Assembly (NCBI GenBank): GCA_027491255.1
Contig: JAIXWM010000030.1
Coordinates: 1 to 64,000, forward strand
Source of the DNA: Rubrivivax sp.
GTDB taxonomy: Bacteria > Pseudomonadota > Gammaproteobacteria > Burkholderiales > Burkholderiaceae_C
Direction of reading: 5' to 3'
Length of the DNA stretch: 64,000 nt
Shown piece after piece: positions 53,519 through 61,660 of the stretch. The notes below the pieces were generated by a model, which saw only the letters and a program-made list of their open reading frames with translations, did not search any database and was not told the DNA's origin. The translations under genes were made by a program, and so were the position numbers. Numbering within the stretch: the first letter of the stretch is position 1; each line of letters starts with the position of its first letter.

Positions 53519-54454
53519 ATGGACGACCCTCAGAACTTCTCAGGCAACGCCGCCGACCTTTCCGCGCTGGCCATCGAGCGCGGCCGCGCCTGCGGGTTGC
53601 CGGTGGACCCGGACAAGACCAACGAACGGCTGGTGCGCTACTACGTCGCCGAGGGCGTGGTGGACAGGCCCGACCGCGTCGGCCGTGATGCGACCTACGG
53701 ATACCGGCATCTGCTGCAACTGCTGACTGCCCTGCGCATGGCGCAGGCCGGCATTTCGCTGGCAGTCATCGCCGAGCACAACCGCTCCGCACTGACCCGC
53801 GCGCTGGAAGAGGGGCTGGACAAGCCGCTTCCCACCCAGGCCGAGTTGCTGGTGGGCAGTTTCATGAGTCGCAAGCCGTCGGGCGCGAGGTCTGCGGCAG
53901 CGTCGGCGCCTGCTCCGGTTGCCCGCCCCTCCCTGGCGCTGCCTGACGTGCTGGACGAGGTGCACCGATTCAAGGCGGAGGTGATCTCGGCGATGGGCGC
54001 CCTGCGTCATGAGGGGGCGTCGACGCTGCAAGCCCTGAGGGTGCTGAACGAACGAGTGGAGCATCTGAATACATGGATCAGCAACTCGATGGTCAGCAAC
54101 GTCGAGGTTTCTCGCGACGCTATCCAGAGTGACCGGCAGCACCAACTCGAGCTCTCCAAGGCCTTGCACAGCCTGGAGAGCATGCACCACAAGACTGCTG
54201 ATCTCACGGCCGGCCTGAGCGCCGCGCTTGCCCACTCCCGAAAGCACCTGGATTCCGCGATGGCGGATATGGCCGGCCGGATGCAGCAGGGCTTGCGCAG
54301 TCTCGAAGACCTGGTGCTCAGCCGATTTGCCGAACTCGAAGCCCGGCGAGCCAATGACGTGGCGGCGCTGCGGGCCCTGATCGAGGACCTGAAGCCCGCC
54401 GAACCCGAAAGCACGGCCACACCCCCGGAAACCATCAACCCCCCGGCCCGCTGA
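53519..54454 (+). CDS. MerR-like HTH protein with long coiled-coil
   Basis: A 311-residue protein. Residues 30-85 form a MerR-like HTH (TNERLVRYYVAEGVV, then RDATYGYRHLLQLLTALRMA); an Ala/Pro linker follows, and about 140-290 is a long helical domain. It is longer than ordinary MerR regulators and could oligomerise or bind a partner through the helix. It probably controls itself and the vWA gene 45 bases downstream. Confidence 0.8.
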   Translation: MDDPQNFSGNAADLSALAIERGRACGLPVDPDKTNERLVRYYVAEGVVDRPDRVGRDATYGYRHLLQLLTALRMAQAGISLAVIAEHNRSALTRALEEGLDKPLPTQAELLVGSFMSRKPSGARSAAASAPAPVARPSLALPDVLDEVHRFKAEVISAMGALRHEGASTLQALRVLNERVEHLNTWISNSMVSNVEVSRDAIQSDRQHQLELSKALHSLESMHHKTADLTAGLSAALAHSRKHLDSAMADMAGRMQQGLRSLEDLVLSRFAELEARRANDVAALRALIEDLKPAEPESTATPPETINPPAR

Positions 54455-54499
54455 CGCATACCGCCCCGCTGCAAGACCGTCCAACCCAGGAGCAAACCC

Positions 54500-55843
54500 A
54501 TGAGCGACACGCAGACCACCGCCGCCGCGCCCGAACTCGACCTCATCCTCACCCCGCTGAAGCCGGCGCTCATCGACGACAGTCGCAACACCCTGGACGT
54601 GCTGGTGCGCCTGGTGGCGCGCGGCAACGCCCCGGTTCAGCGCACGCCGCTCTCGCTGTCGCTCGTGATCGACCGTTCAGGCTCCATGAACGGCGCAAGG
54701 CTCGCAGCGGCCAAGGCCTGCGCCGCAGACTTGGTAGGCCGCCTCGACGCGGCCGACGAGGTTGGCATCGTCATCTACGACGACGACGTCGGTACGCTGC
54801 TGCCTCTGACGCCTGCCTGCCAAGCGCGGCAGCACGTGGGTTCGCCCCTGGCCAACCTGGACACCGGCGGCAGTACCGACCTGCACGGCGGCTGGCTTGC
54901 CGGCGCGCGTCAAGTGGCGCCCCGCACTGGGGGGAAGCGACTGTGTCGCGTGGTGCTGCTTTCCGACGGCCAGGCCAACCAGGGCGAGACCGACCCCGAC
55001 CGCATCTGCGAACAGGTTCGCCAGCTGGCGGCCAGCGGCGTCAGCACCACCACCGTCGGGCTGGGGGAGGGCTTCAACGAGCAGCTGATGACGGCGATGG
55101 CCGCCGCCGGCCAAGGCAACGCGCTCTACGGCGACCGCGCCGAGGACCTGGCCGAGGCCTTCGAATCAGAGATCGGGCTTCTTTCTCATCTGGCTTGGCG
55201 CGACGTGCGGGTGCAGAGCGGCAGCGCCACCTCGCGCTGGCGGATGCTGAACGACCACACGCGCAACGCCGACGGCACCTGGACGCTACCTTCGGTGGCC
55301 ACCGGCGCCGAGGCCTGGGCCTGCTTCAGCGTGCCGATGGACAGCGCCGTGCGTGCCCAGGCGCGCAGCCGCCAGGGCAAGGCCTTCCACGTCACTGTCA
55401 CGGCTGCCGACGCCCTGGGTCAGCGGCACACCTTCAAGGCCAGCCTGCCGTCGCTTCCTGTGGTCGACACCGCGCACTGGCACGCAATGCCGGCCGACGA
55501 GCTGGTCTCTCGCCGCCTGACCGAATTGCAGGCTGCCCGTCTGCAGCGCCGCGCCCGCCAGGCAGTGGAGGATGGCGACTGGACCCAGGCCGAGCGGCTG
55601 CTGCGGGAAGTTGAGGCCTTGGCTGCCGACCACCCGTGGATCTTGGCGACCGTGCGGCAGATGCAGACGCTGCTGGCTCAGCGCGACGGCATGCGCTTCG
55701 GCAAGGAGATGGCCTACGCCTCTTTCCGCATGAACCGCCGCCTGACAGAGGCCGACGAAGGTGCGGTGTTCAGCGAGTTGCTCGAGTCGAGCAAGGCGGC
55801 CTACCTGCGCCGCAAGGGGTACCAGGGACGCAGCGGCATCTGA
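54500..55843 (+). CDS. vWA-domain protein
   Basis: A 447-residue cytoplasmic protein. The MIDAS motif DRSGSMNGARL (DxSxS), the Thr in TGGSTDLHGG and Asp in LLSDGQANQG complete a metal-binding vWA domain (about 50-230). The second half carries a beta-rich domain and a helical region. It may mediate metal-dependent protein assembly. Co-transcribed with the MerR-like gene. Confidence 0.85.
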   Translation: MSDTQTTAAAPELDLILTPLKPALIDDSRNTLDVLVRLVARGNAPVQRTPLSLSLVIDRSGSMNGARLAAAKACAADLVGRLDAADEVGIVIYDDDVGTLLPLTPACQARQHVGSPLANLDTGGSTDLHGGWLAGARQVAPRTGGKRLCRVVLLSDGQANQGETDPDRICEQVRQLAASGVSTTTVGLGEGFNEQLMTAMAAAGQGNALYGDRAEDLAEAFESEIGLLSHLAWRDVRVQSGSATSRWRMLNDHTRNADGTWTLPSVATGAEAWACFSVPMDSAVRAQARSRQGKAFHVTVTAADALGQRHTFKASLPSLPVVDTAHWHAMPADELVSRRLTELQAARLQRRARQAVEDGDWTQAERLLREVEALAADHPWILATVRQMQTLLAQRDGMRFGKEMAYASFRMNRRLTEADEGAVFSELLESSKAAYLRRKGYQGRSGI

Positions 55844-55855
55844 GCTGGTTTTACG

Positions 55856-55879
55856 TCCAGATCACCTGGTGAGCTACCC
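55856..55879. repeat. Dispersed palindromic repeat, copy 4
   Basis: CCAGATCACCTGGTGAGC core just after the vWA stop; the following bases (TACCCGGCCGTGAAGATGAG) resemble those after copy 3. Confidence 0.85.
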
Positions 55880-55915
55880 GGCCGTGAAGATGAGGTCCAC
55901 CCCCCCCCACCGCCC

Positions 55916-56902
55916 ATGTACGAGGAGCCGATGACCATGAAGAGCACCCACACCCCCCGCAGCATCGACGCATCCCTGGCCCGCGGCATCCGACGCAGCT
56001 ACTTCCGGCGCCTGGCGCGCGAGTGGCAGGCGTGCCACCAAAGGCGCCAGCGCGCAGCCGGCCGCAACGTGACTCTTTCGGCCCCGGTGGAAACGCGCCG
56101 GCAGTTCCGGCAGCGGCTGGAGTTGCTGGAGAAGTTTGTCGGCCCATTGCTTCCCGCCTGCACGCTGCGCATCGAATCGGGTACTCGCGCGGCGGCGGTG
56201 GTGTGGGCGCTGAGGCCGGAGGAGATTCCCACGCCGGCGCACGTGGACTCGCACGCCGGCCTGCGCGCGCTGGTGCTGCTGCAGCCCGGGCGCTGGGTGG
56301 TGAAGGACGTGGCCGTGCGCATCCGCGCCCACGCCGTGGACCGCGTGGTGCAGCGCGCCCGGGTGGTGGACCTTCCGGTGCGCGACATGGACATGCAGGC
56401 CGTCAACGCCGAGTTCTCCGACCTGATGCCGCTGGCCTGCGTGGCCGCGCGCGCGCTGGCGCTGCATGCCGAAGAGGCGGGGCACGAAAGCGCCGCCGCT
56501 GTGCACGTGCTGCTGCCCACGCAGCATGGCATCTTCCTCGGCGGATGGAGCGCCAACACGCGGCAATTGGAGATCAACACCTTTGTCGACAACGCCCGGC
56601 TCGTCGAAGCCCAGCTCGAGGCCGTGCGCGAGATCGAACACATCGCGCAGGCCCACGTCTGCGCCGAGGCTCTGGACACCCTGGTGCCGGGCTGGATGGG
56701 CGCCGACGACGGCACCCTGCGCGCGCAGCTGCTGAAGGCCTGGCAGCGCCTGGGCTGGCGCTTTGCCGAGGACGGGCTGCACCCGGGGCTGTCGGACCGG
56801 GCGTGGAAGAGCCGCGAAGAAGCCGATGCATGCGCAGGCCTTGACTGGGCCGGGGCGGCCCAGCCGCCGCTGGCGCTGCACAGCTCCGCGACCTGCTGCT
56901 GA
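55916..56902 (+). CDS. Hypothetical protein
   Basis: Up to 328 residues (starts at 55916, 55931 or 55937). The basic N-terminus and the segments WVVKDVAVRIRAHAVDRVVQ and FVDNARLVEAQL do not match a family I know. No membrane segment or signal peptide. The last ~20 residues run into DNA related to the M50 gene, so the C-terminus may be altered by the rearrangement that left that fragment. Confidence 0.6.
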   Translation: MYEEPMTMKSTHTPRSIDASLARGIRRSYFRRLAREWQACHQRRQRAAGRNVTLSAPVETRRQFRQRLELLEKFVGPLLPACTLRIESGTRAAAVVWALRPEEIPTPAHVDSHAGLRALVLLQPGRWVVKDVAVRIRAHAVDRVVQRARVVDLPVRDMDMQAVNAEFSDLMPLACVAARALALHAEEAGHESAAAVHVLLPTQHGIFLGGWSANTRQLEINTFVDNARLVEAQLEAVREIEHIAQAHVCAEALDTLVPGWMGADDGTLRAQLLKAWQRLGWRFAEDGLHPGLSDRAWKSREEADACAGLDWAGAAQPPLALHSSATCC

Positions 56903-56939
56903 TGCGCCTGCCACCGCCCGGCGCGCTGCGAGGCGGGCG

Positions 56940-57373
56940 AGGCGCTGGGCACATCCGATCTGGGGCAGGCCGCCTGGCTGGGCATGGTGCTGAACTTGTT
57001 CAACCTGGTCCCGCTGGCGCTGCTGGACGACGAGCAGATCGTACAGGCCGTGTCGGAGCCGCTGATATGGACGGTCCTGCACGCGCTGGCGGTGCTGCTG
57101 TTCTGGCTGCCCCCGCAGGCGCTGGCCGTGGTGGCGCTGATGGTGAGCCCGCTGATAGCCGCGCACTTTTGGATGGGCGACATCAGATCGGCAGCAACCG
57201 CGCCGAACGTCCTTCGGCCATGCCTGCGCCGAGCCTACGGACTGGGCTATTCGGGGGCTCCTAGCGGCGGCGGCGCAGGGGATGGGGTTGCTCAGCCATT
57301 GAGGGACGTGCCGCCGGACGCGCTGCGCCGTACGCACGCGCTCGGTGAAACCGAGTGCCTTCTCAAGCAGTAA
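56940..57373 (+). pseudogene. Degenerate M50 protease fragment
   Basis: From about GQAAWLGMVLNLFNLVPLAL on, this matches the C-terminal half of the 52147 M50 protein. The catalytic PLDGGQ is changed to LLDDEQ and the first half with HEAGH is missing. The tail after LGYSG is unrelated. A 129-codon frame from 56984 would be an inactive product. Confidence 0.75.
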
Positions 57374-57429
57374 ACTGATTAACATCATTGCATGCTCAAG
57401 CAACGTAGGGCAGGCAAGAGGCTCACGTA

Positions 57430-57609
57430 ATGATCGAGGACCGGGAAGTGCCCGCAACCATCGTCCCGTACTGGAAGCGGGCGCGTAGTAGCCGATCCGG
57501 CACCACCTCACGCAACTTGGTCGGCACCGCCTTCTTCGACGCCAATTCGGCACTTCCAAGCCAGATCGTCACACTGACCGGGCCGACCATGATGGGAATC
57601 GTCAAATGA
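57430..57609 (+). CDS. Small ORF coupled to zorA
   Basis: A 59-residue frame (MIEDREVPATIVPYWKRARS...) ending ATGA-overlapped with the zorA start. No match to a family I know. It may be a real small component or regulator of the Zorya operon, or just a translated leader. Confidence 0.4.
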   Translation: MIEDREVPATIVPYWKRARSSRSGTTSRNLVGTAFFDANSALPSQIVTLTGPTMMGIVK

Positions 57610-59498
57610 GCGGCCAAGCCGGCACGGTCTTCAGTGTCTTCGCCGGAGAGCCTGTTGTCCTGGCAGCCTTCGCTGGCATCTTGGGCAGCGCGCTGGCGCT
57701 CTACCTCGCTTGGTTTCGGTCGAACTGTGTCGCTGTCGAGCGATCCTTGCTCGCCACGGCTGCTTCCCTGCGGCGAACCGGATCTAGCTGGTACGAGGCG
57801 AAGATCGCAGCCAGATCGGCGCAACCCATGCACCCTGCCGTCAGGGCGGCCTGGGAGGACACGGAAGCGCGCGTGTTGGAGTTGGAGACCGTCGCTGGCC
57901 GGCAGCAAGTGATCTTCGGTTCTCCGCGTGACATCTGGTCGCATAGTCCGCTGCTTGGGCGCTGCATCAACATTCAACTGGCGGAGGCCGTTCCTAATCT
58001 GCTGGTTGGCGTTGGGTTGCTTCTAACTTTTCTATTTCTCACCATAGCGATCACTGAGGCCATGGCTGCGCTTGGGGCAGCGGGGCAACAGGTATCCAAG
58101 GATGCGCTTAATAGTGCGACTTCAGGTCTGTTGCGCGCGGCCGGAGCGAAGTTTCTGACTTCGCTGGCTGGTCTCGGTGCCTCAATCGCCTGGACGATAG
58201 CTGCAAAGAACCGGATGGCGCGGATCGACGAGGCGTGTGTCAGCGTCCTCAAGACGCTGGCTTTGGTCGTCCGCTCCGATGCCGCTGAGATTGCGGTTCG
58301 CACGCAGCTCCAACAGGGCGAAGCTGTAGTGATGCAGGCGAAGGCGCAGTTAAGGTTGGCCGAAAAGATCCTCGAAGAGTCGGAAGACCAAGGGGACCTC
58401 ACCCAAAAGCTAACGGACCTTTCAGAGCGACGCCAGACTGTACTCGAAGGCTTGCTGAAGCAGTCCCGCGAGGAGGCCGAGCGGCGTAGTTCCATTTTGG
58501 ACGAATTGCTTGAGCAAGCCCGCGAGCAGACCGGAACATTGAAGCGCTTTGAAACCGATTTGGCTGTATCTCTTGCAAGCGCCATCAATTCAACTTTCAC
58601 ACCAAAGTTTGAGGAAATGACTAAGCGTCTGACTGACGCTATTGGTGGCTTGAGTGATCGTCTTGGAATGATGAATCAGGATGCATTGCGAAAAATGACG
58701 GAGGATTTTGCAGCAATGCTCCAGCGGATGACCAGCACGGAGCTTGGGCAGTTGAAGGATGCTTTGGAGTCGCTTTCTGCCAAATTGACCGCCGCGGGTG
58801 GTGCGTTTGCGGATAGTGCCGAGCACGCTGCCGGAAAATTCGACTCCAGTGCAACAGTTCTTGCGGCACAAGTCGATGCAGTCGCGGCTCGGCTGGCAAC
58901 AGCTACCACGCTGCTGTCTGAGTCTGCCGAGACGTTCAATGCCTCGCTCGCGAGGCTGAACCAATCAGTAGAGGAGGCCACCGCCTCAGGTCGGGACGGG
59001 GTCGCCTTTGTGGAACGGACTTTGGCCGAAGGGCAATTGATTCTGCAGCGTCTCGATGCTACCTCTGAGGCGATACGTTCCGCTGGCGAGGCTCTTTCGC
59101 AGATGAGTGGAAAGGTGGCCGATGCGCTCGACTCGATCGATGAGGTGGCTTCGGCTCAGCGTCATGTGATCGACGCCGTCAAGGGTGCAACGCCTTCAGC
59201 ACTCGCGGCTGTCAACGGCGTTGTACAGACCTTGAGCGGTGCTGTGTTGGCCACTGAAGCCTCTATGACCAGTGCAAAGAATGCCATGACAGCTACCGCT
59301 ACTACTCTTGGGAATACCGTTGCTCAGATCACAGCGGGAGTGACCGAATACTCACAAACCGTCGCTGATCTTCACGAAAAGATGGATGGTCACTTCGCCA
59401 AGGCAGTGGGCAGCCTTGGTCAGCAGATCGAGAGTCTGGAAGGCGGTGTAGAGGAACTGGCTGAGGTTCTTAGTGCACGTTCGCCTCGGAAAGCGTGA
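57606..59498 (+). CDS. zorA: Zorya motor subunit ZorA
   Basis: A 630-residue MotA/TolQ-like protein. Membrane segments lie near residues 15-35, 132-155 and 175-200 (FLTSLAGLGASIAWTIAA); the rest (about 210-625) is a long cytoplasmic helical tail typical of ZorA. With ZorB it forms a proton-driven membrane motor that senses phage infection. GC content drops from here on compared with the chromosome around 35-43 kb. Confidence 0.9.
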   Translation: MSGQAGTVFSVFAGEPVVLAAFAGILGSALALYLAWFRSNCVAVERSLLATAASLRRTGSSWYEAKIAARSAQPMHPAVRAAWEDTEARVLELETVAGRQQVIFGSPRDIWSHSPLLGRCINIQLAEAVPNLLVGVGLLLTFLFLTIAITEAMAALGAAGQQVSKDALNSATSGLLRAAGAKFLTSLAGLGASIAWTIAAKNRMARIDEACVSVLKTLALVVRSDAAEIAVRTQLQQGEAVVMQAKAQLRLAEKILEESEDQGDLTQKLTDLSERRQTVLEGLLKQSREEAERRSSILDELLEQAREQTGTLKRFETDLAVSLASAINSTFTPKFEEMTKRLTDAIGGLSDRLGMMNQDALRKMTEDFAAMLQRMTSTELGQLKDALESLSAKLTAAGGAFADSAEHAAGKFDSSATVLAAQVDAVAARLATATTLLSESAETFNASLARLNQSVEEATASGRDGVAFVERTLAEGQLILQRLDATSEAIRSAGEALSQMSGKVADALDSIDEVASAQRHVIDAVKGATPSALAAVNGVVQTLSGAVLATEASMTSAKNAMTATATTLGNTVAQITAGVTEYSQTVADLHEKMDGHFAKAVGSLGQQIESLEGGVEELAEVLSARSPRKA

Positions 59499-59501
59499 TC
59501 C

Positions 59502-60272
59502 ATGCTCATCTTGCAGCAATCACCCCAGGGTGGCAGAGATGCCGAAGGATCTTCCGAAGGAGGGGGATATATTGCTTCCACTGCAGATTTGATGATCGGT
59601 CTTTTGTTTATTTTTATTATCTTGGTTGTGATTCTTGCGTTACGAGCGGAAGCTCAGGATTCTTCGTCTGACTCTGAGGTCTCACCATCTGATCCCAGGA
59701 GGGTCCTTATGACTGCACTGGGTTCAGGACTGACGGGATTACATCCAGGCATAAGGATCGATCCCGAGACTGGTGTCATCAGCCTCCCTGAGGAAATCCT
59801 GTTTTCTAGTGGCAGCTCGGTCTTAACCCCGGCAGGCAAAGACTTCTTGCAGCGGACGGCAAATGATTTTGGAATATTACTTCGTTGTTTTGTAAGTAAT
59901 CAACGACGAAGGCTTGCTTGTAGCAATAATCCAGAAAATCATGAGGTTGAAACAATATTCATTGAAGGTCATACAGACAGTGTTCCGTTTGCCTCGGGGA
60001 CAAAAGACAACGTTGATCTCTCCCTGGAGCGCGCCAGAGCGGTTGAGCGAATCTTGGTATCGGATACGTTGAAAACTTTCAGAAATCGTGCGGATCAGCC
60101 GATCTACTCACTGAGTGCATACGGGGATGCGCGTCCCATCAAAGGTAAGATTTCAACCGATGCTGCAAATAGACGGGTTGATCTGCGATTTGTAATGCAA
60201 TACCGCGGTATAGAGGAGCTTATAAAGGATTCGCGTCTGAAGCTTCAAAAGCCTCTGGATCAAAGGCAGTGA
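59502..60272 (+). CDS. zorB: Zorya motor subunit ZorB
   Basis: A 256-residue MotB-like protein. One membrane helix (TADLMIGLLFIFIILVVILA) contains the proton-carrying Asp29; a periplasmic OmpA-type domain follows, with IFIEGHTDSVPF and NRRVDLRF peptidoglycan-binding motifs. Three bases separate it from zorA. AT-rich codons set it apart from the chromosomal genes. Confidence 0.92.
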   Translation: MLILQQSPQGGRDAEGSSEGGGYIASTADLMIGLLFIFIILVVILALRAEAQDSSSDSEVSPSDPRRVLMTALGSGLTGLHPGIRIDPETGVISLPEEILFSSGSSVLTPAGKDFLQRTANDFGILLRCFVSNQRRRLACSNNPENHEVETIFIEGHTDSVPFASGTKDNVDLSLERARAVERILVSDTLKTFRNRADQPIYSLSAYGDARPIKGKISTDAANRRVDLRFVMQYRGIEELIKDSRLKLQKPLDQRQ

Positions 60273-61660
60273 TTTTCGTACGCCTTCCTAATTCTTGGCC
60301 ACAGCTCGAGAAAATTGTCTCGGGTATGGATTCGGTTACGCCTGTTCCGCCGCCGCCCGATTTGATTGAACACGCGAGGCGACTGAGGATCCGCTATCAG
60401 AGTCTTCGCGATAATGGCTACGAAGGATTGTCGGTAAACAGTATTCGGAAGTTGCCCTATGCCTACTGGTTGAAAGGGGAGCCGACTCTCAGTGCTATCG
60501 AGCCTGCTTTGGTCGCCAAGTATTGGAACAGTGATCTTCCTGCCGCCTTGGTGTCGGGTCCACGTCGAGCCAAGCGTTGGCTTCTGCCCTTGATTCATAC
60601 CTACTGCGAGCATTTTACTCCTGAGGAAGGAGATTTTCGTACCTATGCCTCTCAACTTGATTTTCACATAAATCGTGGGCAAGGTGAATTCGTATCGGTC
60701 CTGATGAATCTTCAGAGAGAGGTTTCCTTCTTTTCGCCATCGGCGGTTGCTGCTCGGCTCGCTGCCGTACTCTTGCGATCTAGGGTTCAAATTAATCAAG
60801 GCCTGTCTAATCGGGCGCTATGGCCAGGTTTCTTGGATACGCGGCTTGGCCTTGCTACGTTTGAGTCTGCACTCATTCAAAGTCAGAGAACTGCTCCGGA
60901 TTCTTCGGCATTTTTTCGATTGCTTGATTGGTCAAGGTCACTTGCTGCTCCGTCGGCGAAATCCGGTGCTCGAGTGATCTTCGCGAATAGCATGCTTCTC
61001 CCCTGGGTTCGCCACAAGCCAGATACAAGACTGAGATCCGCCCTGATTGAGGAATTTGTCAAAAGCTACGGCGACCCTCGTTTTCGTGGGTACAAGAATT
61101 ATCAGTGGAGAGATGTTGACCCCTCGGCGGTAAATCTCATACTCAATTGGTTGACTGGCGATACTCTTCGAGCCTTCATTAGAATTCTTGAGCAGACAGC
61201 GGATGATATATGGAGGTATCGTCAGAAGTTTTGGATGGCTTATTACGATGCTGGCCATGTTCAAGAGGCGTGGTTGGCACTTGGGGCCGATGCTGCAAGA
61301 CGCGCTGAGCGACTGCGCTCTGACGAGCGTGGCCTAGGCTACGGTCGACTAGAGGGCGGAGTTCAATCCAATCATTCGGTACTGATCTTGAAGATTGGTT
61401 CGTTGATTTTCTCCGAGTGGAGTCACAATGGTAGTCTTCGAGTCCATGAAGAGAGGAATAAGAACGCACCCGATCTTTATCAGAGTATTTATAACGGATC
61501 CGAGCTTCGGGCCGCTGGATCCATGGATTTTCATCTTGGCGTAAACGATCGGCCCCAGTTGGCGCATATGGGCTCCGAGCGCGGTTATTGGCAGCGTAAG
61601 GCTAGGGATTTTATCCAACGCCATGCGGGCATTCATCTATCCGACTCTGCAATCCTGTGA
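60269..61660 (+). CDS. zorC: Zorya protein ZorC
   Basis: A 463-residue soluble protein overlapping zorB by four bases. The C-terminal half holds the EH-signature region (YYDAGHVQEAW, then LIFSEWSHNGSLRVHE) that defines ZorC. In type I systems ZorC acts with ZorD on invading DNA. It is among the most AT-rich genes of the window. Confidence 0.88.
   Translation: MIFVRLPNSWPQLEKIVSGMDSVTPVPPPPDLIEHARRLRIRYQSLRDNGYEGLSVNSIRKLPYAYWLKGEPTLSAIEPALVAKYWNSDLPAALVSGPRRAKRWLLPLIHTYCEHFTPEEGDFRTYASQLDFHINRGQGEFVSVLMNLQREVSFFSPSAVAARLAAVLLRSRVQINQGLSNRALWPGFLDTRLGLATFESALIQSQRTAPDSSAFFRLLDWSRSLAAPSAKSGARVIFANSMLLPWVRHKPDTRLRSALIEEFVKSYGDPRFRGYKNYQWRDVDPSAVNLILNWLTGDTLRAFIRILEQTADDIWRYRQKFWMAYYDAGHVQEAWLALGADAARRAERLRSDERGLGYGRLEGGVQSNHSVLILKIGSLIFSEWSHNGSLRVHEERNKNAPDLYQSIYNGSELRAAGSMDFHLGVNDRPQLAHMGSERGYWQRKARDFIQRHAGIHLSDSAIL

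Noticed and set aside
56984..57373. Functional M50 protease
   Set aside because: Lacks HEAGH and the DGG motif is changed to DDE; only the C-terminal half remains.
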